From the NCBI GenBank assembly GCA_964555295.1, contig CAZKRL010000011.1, positions 12,206 through 76,205 of the forward strand: a stretch of DNA of 64,000 bases, read 5' to 3'. The notes below the pieces were generated by a model. That model was not told where the DNA came from. It searched no databases and saw only the letters and a program-made list of their open reading frames with translations. This DNA is from CAZKRL01 sp964555295. GTDB taxonomy: Bacteria; Bacteroidota; Bacteroidia; Flavobacteriales_D; Sanyastnellaceae. Made by a program: the position numbers and the translations under genes. Positions 36,019 to 44,052 of the stretch are shown here, piece after piece (the stretch's first letter is position 1; each line of letters starts with the position of its first letter).

Positions 36019-36123
36019 TTAGTCGTATTTCGGCTTCTTATCACGCTTCTCAGCGCGCTTCTCGTCCTTAGATTTGAGGGGCTTTTTCTTGTCTTCTTTC
36101 TTTTGATCTTTTGACTTACTCAT
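36019..36123 (-). CDS. Lysine-rich 34-residue protein
   Basis: A short open frame that starts MSKSKDQKKEDKKKPLKS and ends KKPKYD. Over 40 percent Lys and about 20 percent Asp/Glu, no hydrophobic core, presumably disordered. Small proteins of this Lys/Ala/Asp type are widespread and poorly annotated in Bacteroidota. The frame is uninterrupted, has an ATG, and lies at the end of the ltaE minus-strand run. It could bind nucleic acid or ribosomes, but that is a guess. Confidence 0.55.
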   Translation of the reverse strand: MSKSKDQKKEDKKKPLKSKDEKRAEKRDKKPKYD

Positions 36124-36208
36124 ACAATAGGTTTTGATTCAAAAATAATAGAGTGAAAGAAATGGATAACGTCAATCAAAAAAAATTTTCAATTCATTTA
36201 TTCAGAAT

Positions 36209-36721
36209 TCAATAATGCGTCTCCAGTTCCTGTCGAAGCTGAAGAAGTGCAGCTCTGATAGCAGTGTTGCCCACCGCCGCCTCCAATGCCATAATCTCGC
36301 GACATAGTAGAGCGGCATCATCCCCCGGCTCAGTTCGTGAGGCAGCTATTCTGATGAGCTCCGCCGTCTCTTTACGGGCAGTAACAATAGCTTCCCAGCA
36401 TACCTCACTCACATAAATCTGCAATGACATATTGTGATCAAACTCTTCACGCAATGCCGTAACCATATCGGCTTCCAACATACCCGCGGTTTCGGAACCC
36501 TTGTACAACCTTAAAATCATTCTCTCGGGCGTTATGCGCTCCAACATAACAGCCAGTCGCTCCAGCGCAGGAATCCGCAGCGATGCCATGGCCTTGTTAT
36601 TGTCAGCTTTCATTCGCAAACTCCATTCATTATCACGACGCTCCAATATCATTCTCACCAGGTACCATAAAAAGGTGAAAGTGCCCGCTAGTACAATTGC
36701 CAAAATCAATAACCTTATCAT
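36209..36721 (-). CDS. DUF7935-like membrane-anchored protein
   Basis: 170 residues. One N-terminal membrane segment (LLILAIVLAGTFTFLWYLV), then a cytoplasmic helical domain with LRIPALERLAVMLERITPERMILRLY, which resembles a conserved Bacteroidota family (DUF7935). A later SLQIYVSEVCWEAIVTARKETAELIRIA stretch also looks conserved. Function unknown. It lies 11 bases after the upstream gene in a run of small proteins. Confidence 0.6.
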   Translation of the reverse strand: MIRLLILAIVLAGTFTFLWYLVRMILERRDNEWSLRMKADNNKAMASLRIPALERLAVMLERITPERMILRLYKGSETAGMLEADMVTALREEFDHNMSLQIYVSEVCWEAIVTARKETAELIRIAASRTEPGDDAALLCREIMALEAAVGNTAIRAALLQLRQELETHY

Positions 36722-36732
36722 ATGCTCTAAAT

Positions 36733-37068
36733 TTAAGATTGTGTTTGTTTCTCCCTTAACTGTGAATAATCCAACTCCAATATCAGACGTACCATACCCT
36801 GTGCTGTTTCAAACTCAGAACGAATCTCTCCATATTCAGGGGCGTTCAGAAATGACAATTTCTCAGAAGGAATCTCAATTGTGAATCCATTGCCATTAGC
36901 ATGAAATGCCAACTGAGAGTGCTTATTTGACAGCAAGGTAATTCTCAGTATAGAACCGTCGGGAAGAAAAAAATCACTCTCTGTCTTTCCGTTGACACTC
37001 AATTGCTCCCATTCAGAAAGTCCGATTCGACATCGAAACTCAGTGTTGGAAATCCTGATTTTAATCAT
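36733..37068 (-). CDS. Small protein, DUF7009-like
   Basis: 111 residues, no membrane segment. Starts MIKIRISNTEFRCRIGLSEW and has alternating beta-strand pattern (ILRITLLS, SQLAFHANGNGFTIEIPSE), ending with charged helix. This is similar in form to DUF7009 proteins of Bacteroidota, as far as I recall; the assignment is tentative. The gene is in a minus-strand series after ltaE. Confidence 0.5.
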   Translation of the reverse strand: MIKIRISNTEFRCRIGLSEWEQLSVNGKTESDFFLPDGSILRITLLSNKHSQLAFHANGNGFTIEIPSEKLSFLNAPEYGEIRSEFETAQGMVRLILELDYSQLREKQTQS

Positions 37069-37125
37069 TATTCAAAACTAATTCTCAATTGATAATTAAC
37101 ATGAAAACCTGAAGTAGTAATTAGG

Positions 37126-37431
37126 TTAAACCGAACCCCGCATGTACAACTCCATTACACCAAACAGTATTTGTGCAGCAAATGAAATGGCCAACAATAT
37201 CACCGTCGCCCCATAAAGATTTTTCCAACGCGACCTGAATCGGTCATATGCTACAATCAGATCTACAACGATGGAAGCCACCCCCAGAAATTGCAATAGC
37301 ATGAACAACCCCCAGTGACTTCTGAAAATCTCATACCACGATTCAAAGACGATTTGAAATTTTCCCATCCAGTAGAATAGGCTGTGGAGCAACAACAACC
37401 AGAATAGCGTTTGTATTAGTTTTCGTTCCAT
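37126..37431 (-). CDS. Small integral membrane protein, unknown
   Basis: 101 residues with three hydrophobic segments (about 5-28, 38-62, 73-93) and a positively charged loop (DRFRSRWKN) between the second and third. No family recognised. The start is 1 base after the ltaE stop, so it is translated from the same transcript. Confidence 0.55.
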   Translation of the reverse strand: MERKLIQTLFWLLLLHSLFYWMGKFQIVFESWYEIFRSHWGLFMLLQFLGVASIVVDLIVAYDRFRSRWKNLYGATVILLAISFAAQILFGVMELYMRGSV

Positions 37432-37432
37432 A

Positions 37433-38488
37433 TCAGTACATACCAGCTAAACGGTTTTGATTTTGTGTGGTCGTCAATTGGATAACAGGTAAAATCCTTT
37501 CGACTTCGACCAGATGTTCATCGCGAATGTCCAAATGAGTAACCCATCGGATTTTGTCTGCCCCAAATGTGAAGCATTTAATTCCGCGTTCAGCAAGGGC
37601 CATCATCGCCTGAGCCGAAGTGTGTGGTGCACGGATTTGGGCAATGACAATGTTCGTTTCAATGGGCATAATACTCTCCACCCATTCACAGCGCTGAAGC
37701 GCTTCACCCATCCTCTTTGCATTATCATGATCGTCCTTAAGCCGCTGTATGTGATGATTCAGTGCATATAAACCTGCCGCAGCGATGAAACCCGCCTGCC
37801 GCATTCCCCCACCGAGTGTTTTTCTTCTTCGGCGGGCGCGGTAAATAAAATCTTTGGTGCCCAGCAAAACACTACCCACGGGTGCGCCCAATCCCTTGGA
37901 TAAGCATACCGATAATGAATCAAAAACTTTTCCAAAGTCGGAAAGCGCATTGCCCGCAGCTATGGCAGCATTGCAAATCCTCGCACCATCACAATGCAGA
38001 ATCAACTTTCTTTCTCTGCAGAGTTGATGCAGCGCTGCTAGCTCATTATAATCATAAATGGAGCCACCTCCTTTGTTGCAAGTATTTTCTACACTCACCA
38101 TAGCAGTCCTTGGGTAATGTGGATCATCAGCGTTGATATTCTGCAGTACATCTGATGTATTAATTCTTCCCCGATCACCCTTTATAAGTCGAACACTGGC
38201 GCCCGCATTTTGAGCAATTCCTCCACCTTCATAAAGGTAGATATGGCTCACGTCAGAACAAATTACTTCCTCACCTGGACGCATGTGTACTGATAAGGCT
38301 ATCTGATTGGCTTGTGTGCCACTGCTACAATACAATGCATCCTCCATGCCAAACATAGCAGCAGCAGTACGTTCCAATTCATTCACTGCTGGATCTTCTC
38401 CAAATACATCATCACCTACCCGAGCGTTCATCATCGCCTGCAGCATCTGTGGGGTGGGCTGTGTAACCGTGTCACTTCTGAAATCCAT
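37433..38488 (-). CDS. ltaE: Low-specificity L-threonine aldolase
   Basis: PLP enzyme that cleaves L-(allo-)threonine to glycine and acetaldehyde. 351 residues from the ATG at 38488, where the conserved MDFRSDTVTQPTPQM begins; the longer frame adds leader-like residues. Motifs: GDDVFGEDPAVNELE, SGTQANQIAL, HCDGARICNAA, and the lysine in CLSKGLGAPVGSVLLG. It heads a likely operon with three or four small proteins of unknown function. Confidence 0.92.
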   Translation of the reverse strand: MDFRSDTVTQPTPQMLQAMMNARVGDDVFGEDPAVNELERTAAAMFGMEDALYCSSGTQANQIALSVHMRPGEEVICSDVSHIYLYEGGGIAQNAGASVRLIKGDRGRINTSDVLQNINADDPHYPRTAMVSVENTCNKGGGSIYDYNELAALHQLCRERKLILHCDGARICNAAIAAGNALSDFGKVFDSLSVCLSKGLGAPVGSVLLGTKDFIYRARRRRKTLGGGMRQAGFIAAAGLYALNHHIQRLKDDHDNAKRMGEALQRCEWVESIMPIETNIVIAQIRAPHTSAQAMMALAERGIKCFTFGADKIRWVTHLDIRDEHLVEVERILPVIQLTTTQNQNRLAGMY

Positions 38489-38569
38489 TCCTAATAATTT
38501 ATGCGGTAAAGGTAAATTGACTTGATGCCCATCACACTTATACTTGCCCCATACAACCGCTTTCATTTA

Positions 38570-39181
38570 ATGACTACCACCGTTGCGGAATTTCTTGCTC
38601 TTGGTTGCGGACGTTGTTCCCTAGCGGCAACACCGCAATGCAAAGTGGTGATTCATCGCACCTTGATCGAACAAATTCGAGAGCTGATTTTGGATCATAA
38701 ATTTACCGAAACCATGAAATGGGGACAGCTTTGTTATACTGCAAACGGAAAAAATGCAGTATTGCTTTCAGCTGTCAAGGGAGCTGCAATCATTAGCTTT
38801 TTCAAAGGTTTTGATTTGCCTGACCCCACTGGAATACTTGAGACTCCGGGCAATGAAAGTCGATATGCCCGTGTAATCAGATTCGCAAGTGATGATGATC
38901 TGATACGAAAAAGGGCTATGGTGAAGTCTTTACTCGCGGCAGCGTATAAACTCGAGTTTTCAACCACCAAGGTCAAGCCACCTGCGGCCGATATGAGTTA
39001 TCCGGATTTGCTTATCAAGGCATTCGCGGAAGACCCATTATACAAGGAAGCGTTTGAAAGACTGACGCCTGGCAAGCAACGAGGGTACCTCATTTATTTC
39101 AGGCAAGCGAAACAAGAGATGACATGCAAGCGGCGCATTGAGAGTTGTCGAGAAAAGGTCCTCAACGGAGAGGCGCGATGA
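38570..39181 (+). CDS. YdeI/DUF1801-family protein
   Basis: 203 residues from the ATG at 38570. The N-terminal DUF1801 domain (about 1-115) has TLIEQIRELILDHKFTETMKWGQLCYT and a lysine-rich binding surface. The C-terminal OmdA-like tail (about 150-195: AFERLTPGKQRGYLIYFRQAK and KRRIESCREKVLNG) matches the YdeI family. Members are linked to stress and peptide resistance, but the biochemical role is unclear. The next gene starts 34 bases downstream. Confidence 0.8.
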   Translation: MTTTVAEFLALGCGRCSLAATPQCKVVIHRTLIEQIRELILDHKFTETMKWGQLCYTANGKNAVLLSAVKGAAIISFFKGFDLPDPTGILETPGNESRYARVIRFASDDDLIRKRAMVKSLLAAAYKLEFSTTKVKPPAADMSYPDLLIKAFAEDPLYKEAFERLTPGKQRGYLIYFRQAKQEMTCKRRIESCREKVLNGEAR

Positions 39182-39215
39182 TTTTATATCAACTGCTTTT
39201 ATAGTTCTTTGCATC

Positions 39216-39797
39216 ATGAAAACACTTGCAGTCTTTTGTGGCTCTTCTCCCGGCAGATTAACAGCATATGTGGATGGTGCTAAGCAATTGGGAAATTGGC
39301 TTGGCCAAAATGAATTTGATATAGTGTATGGTGGTGGAATGATTGGCATGATGGGCGCAATCGCGGATTCCGCTATGGCTGCAGGATCCCATGTAACCGG
39401 AGTCATTCCAGATTTTCTCGCTCGAAAGGAAATTGCACACCAAGGAATTCATCATTTGGAGATTGTGGAAAACATGCATGTCCGTAAACGCAGGATGTAT
39501 GATTTGTGTGAAGGCATTCTGATTCTACCCGGTGGCTTTGGCACGCTCGACGAAATGTTTGAAATCATTACATGGTCGCAACTGGGGCAACACACTAAAC
39601 CCGTTGGCTTATGGAATCAGATGGGTTATTTCAATCATCTCATCGCCTTTGCCGATCATATGTGCTCGGAAGGATTTATGGATCAAACCACCAGAAACCT
39701 TTTGCTACATGACGATGATTACAAAAAACTCATTCATCGTATGCAGCATTGGCAGGCACCACCTGCTCCTGGGTGGCTCAGTCTCGAGAAGATATAA
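39216..39797 (+). CDS. LOG-family protein (cytokinin riboside 5'-monophosphate phosphoribohydrolase)
   Basis: 193 residues from the ATG at 39216; the upstream frame overlaps the YdeI-like gene and is not conserved-looking. Rossmann-like fold with GGGMIGMMGAIADSA, R-K-R-R-MYDL and the diagnostic PGGFGTLDEMFE (PGGxGTxxE). Characterised members hydrolyse nucleoside 5'-monophosphates to free base and ribose phosphate. Probably cotranscribed with the YdeI-like gene; convergent with the lamin-tail gene, 2 bases apart. Confidence 0.88.
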   Translation: MKTLAVFCGSSPGRLTAYVDGAKQLGNWLGQNEFDIVYGGGMIGMMGAIADSAMAAGSHVTGVIPDFLARKEIAHQGIHHLEIVENMHVRKRRMYDLCEGILILPGGFGTLDEMFEIITWSQLGQHTKPVGLWNQMGYFNHLIAFADHMCSEGFMDQTTRNLLLHDDDYKKLIHRMQHWQAPPAPGWLSLEKI

Positions 39798-39799
39798 AA

Positions 39800-41458
39800 C
39801 TATTGAACAATGATTTTGTAGACTCCTTGTTCACCAACACGGAGCATATAACATCCCAACGGCCAAGACGAAACATCAATTTGTGAAGCAGAGTTACTAC
39901 TGTAAACTTGTTCACCCACCAAATTGAAAACAGCAACAGATGAATTATTTGATAGAAAAATTCTATCACGGGCAGGGTTGGGATAAACTTTCAGTCCATC
40001 GGGAATAATTTCATTCACTGCAATTGCACTTCCATTGGTTGCATTGGGCGTGGGACTCGGAAATAAAATCCACTCAGTTGAAGCATCGAAACTGCGGCCA
40101 AAGGAAGTGTCTGGTGCGATATATCCCCATTCAATTTCATCGGCAAGTGTATAGCCGTCAGGACCGCTGATGCTCAGGTATTCGCCATTGTTGCTCAATC
40201 TGAAACCTGCATGACGCACGCCCTGAGCCTCGTCATTATCGGCCCAAAAAAGAAGCCACCCTTGCGCCGGTATGGTTGTGCTATCGGGATTCGTTGTAGG
40301 AATCATCCACTTATTTCTAATCAATGGGTCATCACTCAGATAGTAGCCACCAACGTTTACGGGAGCATTACCCGGATTGTAAAGTTCAATCCAGTCTTCC
40401 AATTCACCGAACTCATCAACGATACCATTTTGGTTAGCTGATAAAAGCTCGTTTATTACAACTGCTTCAGGTTGTATGATTACAAGCTGATTGCTCACAG
40501 TAGGAGTAGGAATTGCAAAAACCATGCTCGATAATGCTCCATCGTTCACACGACCATAACTGGCATTATCCGGGATGTTGTTGTAAGTATATGAATCTAT
40601 GTTGGCTCCGCCCACGGGACCGTTAAGAATGATTGTAGCACTATTGGATAATGTAAGCGGGGCGTGGTCTGCACCATCACTGATATCGTTATCGCACCAG
40701 ATCAAAATGAATCCACCAGCCGGAATAACCGTTCTGATAGGATGGGTTGCAGGAATCTGCCATGATTGAGCATTTCCACTGATGGTAAGGGAATATCCGG
40801 CAACATTTACCTGAAAGTTGTTGGGGTTATACAATTCAATCCAGGGATCGAACTCATTCTGGGCATCGTCGTAGGTCGAGGTATTAACAACTTGAACTTC
40901 ATTGATGAATACCAAATGATTATTCAGAATCTCCTGATTTGAGGATTCAAATGTGGTGTTATTAAAGTATTGCCAAGTATTGCATCCATCGCAAGTTCTA
41001 CCGTAACTGATGTCATTTGCCATCACCGGATAGGTGATACTGTCGATCACGGTTACACCATCAGGTGCTGTGAGCAGAAAGGTTTCTCCTTCCCCGCTTA
41101 ACATAAAGCCAGCGTTGTGATTTGCTCCTTGTGAAATAACATTGTCGTAGTCATCATCAATCCAGATCGACAAGAACCCACCCGGGATTATACTCGTGAG
41201 CGCGGGGTCATTGCCCGGAATCATCCACTTGGTAAGACTGTCAGGATCATCACTTATGAAATAACCACCAAGGTTGGTAACAGGATTTCCTGATGGATTG
41301 TATATCTCAACCCAGTCATCATACTCAAGAAATTCATCGAGCTGCCCGGTTTGATTAGATGCCAGGATCTCATTGATGCGCAGGTTGAAATTCTGACTGA
41401 ATGTTGAGACCGGAAAGAATAAAGTGAGCAGTATGAAGTAATAAACGGTTCGACGCAT
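39800..41458 (-). CDS. T9SS cargo with three lamin-tail domains and type A sorting domain
   Basis: 552 residues from the ATG at 41458 (MRRTVYYFILLTLFFPVSTFSQ signal peptide). Three lamin-tail (LTD) domains at about 27-155, 183-303 and 333-465, each with INEILASNQ/INEVQV/INELLSANQ at the start, a W-x-E-L/I-Y-N-P core and a late SYGR/SFGR motif. The C-terminus (about 485-552: VYPNPARDRIFL to the final IIVQ) is a type A T9SS sorting domain. No enzyme domain is present, so it is probably a surface scaffold or binding protein. Confidence 0.88.
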   Translation of the reverse strand: MRRTVYYFILLTLFFPVSTFSQNFNLRINEILASNQTGQLDEFLEYDDWVEIYNPSGNPVTNLGGYFISDDPDSLTKWMIPGNDPALTSIIPGGFLSIWIDDDYDNVISQGANHNAGFMLSGEGETFLLTAPDGVTVIDSITYPVMANDISYGRTCDGCNTWQYFNNTTFESSNQEILNNHLVFINEVQVVNTSTYDDAQNEFDPWIELYNPNNFQVNVAGYSLTISGNAQSWQIPATHPIRTVIPAGGFILIWCDNDISDGADHAPLTLSNSATIILNGPVGGANIDSYTYNNIPDNASYGRVNDGALSSMVFAIPTPTVSNQLVIIQPEAVVINELLSANQNGIVDEFGELEDWIELYNPGNAPVNVGGYYLSDDPLIRNKWMIPTTNPDSTTIPAQGWLLFWADNDEAQGVRHAGFRLSNNGEYLSISGPDGYTLADEIEWGYIAPDTSFGRSFDASTEWILFPSPTPNATNGSAIAVNEIIPDGLKVYPNPARDRIFLSNNSSVAVFNLVGEQVYSSNSASQIDVSSWPLGCYMLRVGEQGVYKIIVQ

Positions 41459-41482
41459 CGGAGTTAGTTTACATTGTCGTAA

Positions 41483-41490
41483 CAAATGTA
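41483..41490 (-). promoter_or_regulatory. -7 promoter element of the lamin-tail gene
   Basis: Minus-strand TACATTTG, exact TAnnTTTG, 24 bases before the ATG at 41458. Confidence 0.5.
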
Positions 41491-41533
41491 ACGTGTTAAA
41501 CCAACATCATCGTGGTTTATCTCCCGAAGACCT

Positions 41534-42058
41534 TTACCCTTTCGCGAATTGAAATTCTCCAAAAATCTTAACCTCATCGGAGACCAATACACCGCCCGTT
41601 TCAAGAGGTGCATTCCATACTAGACCGAAATCACTTCGTTTGATACTTCCTTCGACGGTAAACCCCGCTTTGGTATTTCCCCATGGATCTTTTCCAATGC
41701 CTCCAAAGTGGGCGAGGAAGGTAACTTCATGCGAATGACCATGCATGGTAAGTGTGCCAATTACCTTGTACATAGATGCATCATCAATCATCATTGAAGT
41801 AGAACGGAATTCAATTTTCGGATGGTTCTCGACATCGAAGAAATCGCCGCTACGAAGGTGTTGGTCTCGTTGTTCGTTGGCAGTGTCAATACTAGCGGCC
41901 TCGATAGTGAATTCAATTTTCGCCGTATTGAAGTCGTCATTGTCAACGTGAACAGAAGAAGAGAATGATTTGAATTGACCACTCACGTTTGCGATCATCA
42001 TGTGTTTGATACGAAAGCGCAATTCACTGTGCGCGTTGTCAAGATTCCAGGAACTCAT
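41534..42058 (-). CDS. YceI-family lipocalin-like protein
   Basis: 174 residues from the ATG at 42058 (MSSWNLDNAHSELRFRIKHM). YceI folds bind polyprenyl-type or other amphiphilic ligands. Motifs: DNAHSELRFRIKHM, VSGQFKSFS, SIDTANEQRDQHLRSGDFFD, PKIEF, and GTLTMHGHSHEV. There is no signal peptide, unlike E. coli YceI, so it is predicted cytosolic, which is common in Bacteroidota. A palindrome lies about 65-80 bases upstream. Confidence 0.88.
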   Translation of the reverse strand: MSSWNLDNAHSELRFRIKHMMIANVSGQFKSFSSSVHVDNDDFNTAKIEFTIEAASIDTANEQRDQHLRSGDFFDVENHPKIEFRSTSMMIDDASMYKVIGTLTMHGHSHEVTFLAHFGGIGKDPWGNTKAGFTVEGSIKRSDFGLVWNAPLETGGVLVSDEVKIFGEFQFAKG

Positions 42059-42120
42059 AAATTTTATCACGAAACAAATGATTTATTAATAGGGTTCGAA
42101 TCCTCTTTTAATTTTTAACT

Positions 42121-42140
42121 TTACATAATGTAAATTATGT
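42121..42140. promoter_or_regulatory. Operator-like palindrome upstream of yceI-type gene
   Basis: TTACATAATGTAA (42121-42133) is an inverted repeat about its central A, and it overlaps ACATAAT-GTAA-ATTATGT (42123-42140). Such AT-rich dyads are typical of MarR/PadR/HxlR-type operators. It lies upstream of the YceI-like start at 42058. No regulator gene is adjacent. Confidence 0.4.
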
Positions 42141-42153
42141 TATAAATAGGACC

Positions 42154-42184
42154 AAAAAACTACCGGGCTATTAACCCGGCAGTC
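42154..42184 (-). terminator. Intrinsic terminator after the SirB1-like gene
   Basis: Minus-strand stem ACTGCCGGG/CCCGGTAGT (9 bp, one G-T) with a loop of 7 and then six T residues. It lies about 25 bases after the stop of the SirB1-like gene and closes that operon. Confidence 0.85.
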
Positions 42185-42209
42185 TCAAACAATTTATACA
42201 TGAAAGCAA

Positions 42210-43061
42210 TCACGCTTTCTCTAACAACAAGGATGTCAGCGTTTTAAGCTCTCTGACTTTATCCTGATTATCGGCCGAAATATAAAAATGAATTAGCTGA
42301 CTCAACAAATGGGCCATGAATTCAGGTCCTGATGAAACACCATTAGATGCCATTTTATCAGATTCAAATTGTGATGGATTTAATATCTCGCCATTTGTAG
42401 GATCAATGTAAAAAAGAACTTCCTCTCTGAGTGCCATTGGATCTTCAGAAGTTTCATCTGGCGTCCATGTAGTGTAACTCAACATGAACTTTCCTTCCGG
42501 CTGCGCTGGTTGAATAGGCAGATCTAAACTTTGGCATAAACAAGCATAAATCAATCCCAATCCTATCGGAGAACCCGCCTTGCTTTCAAGTATATCGGCA
42601 GGAAGAATGTTTCGTCCATTGTGTTGAGCGGTACTCCTAAATCCATAGAGCTCGAAAAATATCTTGTTGACCACCAACACCTGTTCAATTGCCGTCAGAT
42701 GATCATTAAGTTCTAACCAAATATCTTGCCGAATTCTGAAAATCGAATTGCGTAACTCCGATTCCTCATAACTCGGATACTCATATCGATTCAATATAAG
42801 GGCGGCATCCAACAGTGGATGATCCTCCGAACCCAACCAACGCTCAATACGCTGATAAATTCCCTCATACTGAATGTGTCCAATGAGACTACAAAGTCGA
42901 TCCCGCAACAATTCATTATGATCATAAATTTCTAACTGCTGAATTAATCTGGGAACGATTTTTTCACCATACGCAATGATCTCACCTCTTACCTGATGAA
43001 AAATACGTTCATCAGGATCATCCAATAGGGATATCAGCGCTCCAATTTCGGTTGTAAACAT
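42210..43061 (-). CDS. SirB1/transglutaminase-like protein
   Basis: 283 residues, no signal peptide. The N-terminal about 100 residues look like helical repeats (LISLLDDPDERIFHQVRGEIIAYG, LLRDRLCSLIGHI). The core has the SirB1 motif LVVNKIFFELYGF, ADILESKAGSPIGLGLIYACLCQSLDLPI and PTNGEIL, of the Transglut_core2 family. Function is unsettled. It is last in a run from the outer-membrane protein at 45898 and is followed by an intrinsic terminator. Confidence 0.8.
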   Translation of the reverse strand: MFTTEIGALISLLDDPDERIFHQVRGEIIAYGEKIVPRLIQQLEIYDHNELLRDRLCSLIGHIQYEGIYQRIERWLGSEDHPLLDAALILNRYEYPSYEESELRNSIFRIRQDIWLELNDHLTAIEQVLVVNKIFFELYGFRSTAQHNGRNILPADILESKAGSPIGLGLIYACLCQSLDLPIQPAQPEGKFMLSYTTWTPDETSEDPMALREEVLFYIDPTNGEILNPSQFESDKMASNGVSSGPEFMAHLLSQLIHFYISADNQDKVRELKTLTSLLLEKA

Positions 43062-43144
43062 GTTTTCAGTTTTCTGATCACCAAGCTAGGCCATCGAACC
43101 GGATTCGTCCGTTACCCCAAAGTCGGTTTTTCACATCACCTTAC

Positions 43145-44035
43145 TCAAAATCGCTGAAGTGCCGAAGATATAAGGGTTTCAACACTTGTTGACGGGTCAC
43201 TGTGAAATTCTTTTCTAACCCGATTGGCCAACACTGTGCAGATCGTCAGCGAACGATGGCCAAGCATTGAACTCAACGCAAATAATCCTGCACATTCCAT
43301 TTCAAGATTCAGAATGTTGAGCCCTTCAAATTCAAAACCGGCATACTGTTCAATTCGTTTTTCCATGTGGCTTTGCAATCGCACCGATCGTCCTTGAGGC
43401 CCATAAAATCCATTCGCTGTAGCGGTAATACCCACATGGCCCATATCGGAATATCGTTGGAGCAACTCTAATGAACCTTCAACTGCATAGAGGTTTTCAT
43501 TGCCTCTCAACCAAGAGTATGATTTTCGGAGTTCATGCTCCAATGCCAACTCATTTGAAGTGAATTCAGCCTCGTATGAATACGGCACTCCGTCCAGTGC
43601 AAAAGCAAAAGCAGAGATGATAAATTCACCCGGGTCAATATGTTTTTGAAGCGTACCACATGTGCCTAACCGAAGAAACTCCAAAACTCTCAATGTCGCA
43701 TTTGGCAGCTGAGTTGTTGGATCAATATTCACCGCTGCATCTAATTCGTTGATAAGGATATCTATGTTATCTACACCAATTCCTGAAGAAGCAACGGTAA
43801 TGCGTTTCCCATTGAACTCTCCGGTATGCAAGGCGAATTCCCTGTTATGAATGGAAAAGTCGACTCGCTCAAAACGTCGACTGATTTGTGGAACTCTTTC
43901 CGGATCGCCAACAATTACTACTTGATCCGCAATGTTCTCATTTCTCACCCCGAGATGATAAACACTTTTATCGGATCGCAGCACCAATTCAGAAGCCGGA
44001 ATAGGCTGGTTTATTATTCTTGTGGATGACTTCAT
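43145..44035 (-). CDS. Nucleoside phosphorylase (uridine/purine phosphorylase family)
   Basis: 296 residues. PNP/UDP family: VVIVGDPERVPQISRRF with the phosphate-binding GDPxR, ITVASSGIGVDNIDILINEL, LRLGTCGTLQ, and ILNLEMECAGLFALSSMLG with the nucleoside-binding glutamates. Probably a salvage phosphorylase; base preference (uridine versus purine) cannot be fixed by eye. It lies 17 bases after the cytochrome c peroxidase gene in the same direction. Confidence 0.85.
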   Translation of the reverse strand: MKSSTRIINQPIPASELVLRSDKSVYHLGVRNENIADQVVIVGDPERVPQISRRFERVDFSIHNREFALHTGEFNGKRITVASSGIGVDNIDILINELDAAVNIDPTTQLPNATLRVLEFLRLGTCGTLQKHIDPGEFIISAFAFALDGVPYSYEAEFTSNELALEHELRKSYSWLRGNENLYAVEGSLELLQRYSDMGHVGITATANGFYGPQGRSVRLQSHMEKRIEQYAGFEFEGLNILNLEMECAGLFALSSMLGHRSLTICTVLANRVRKEFHSDPSTSVETLISSALQRF

Positions 44036-44052
44036 TAATCGATAGGGGTATC

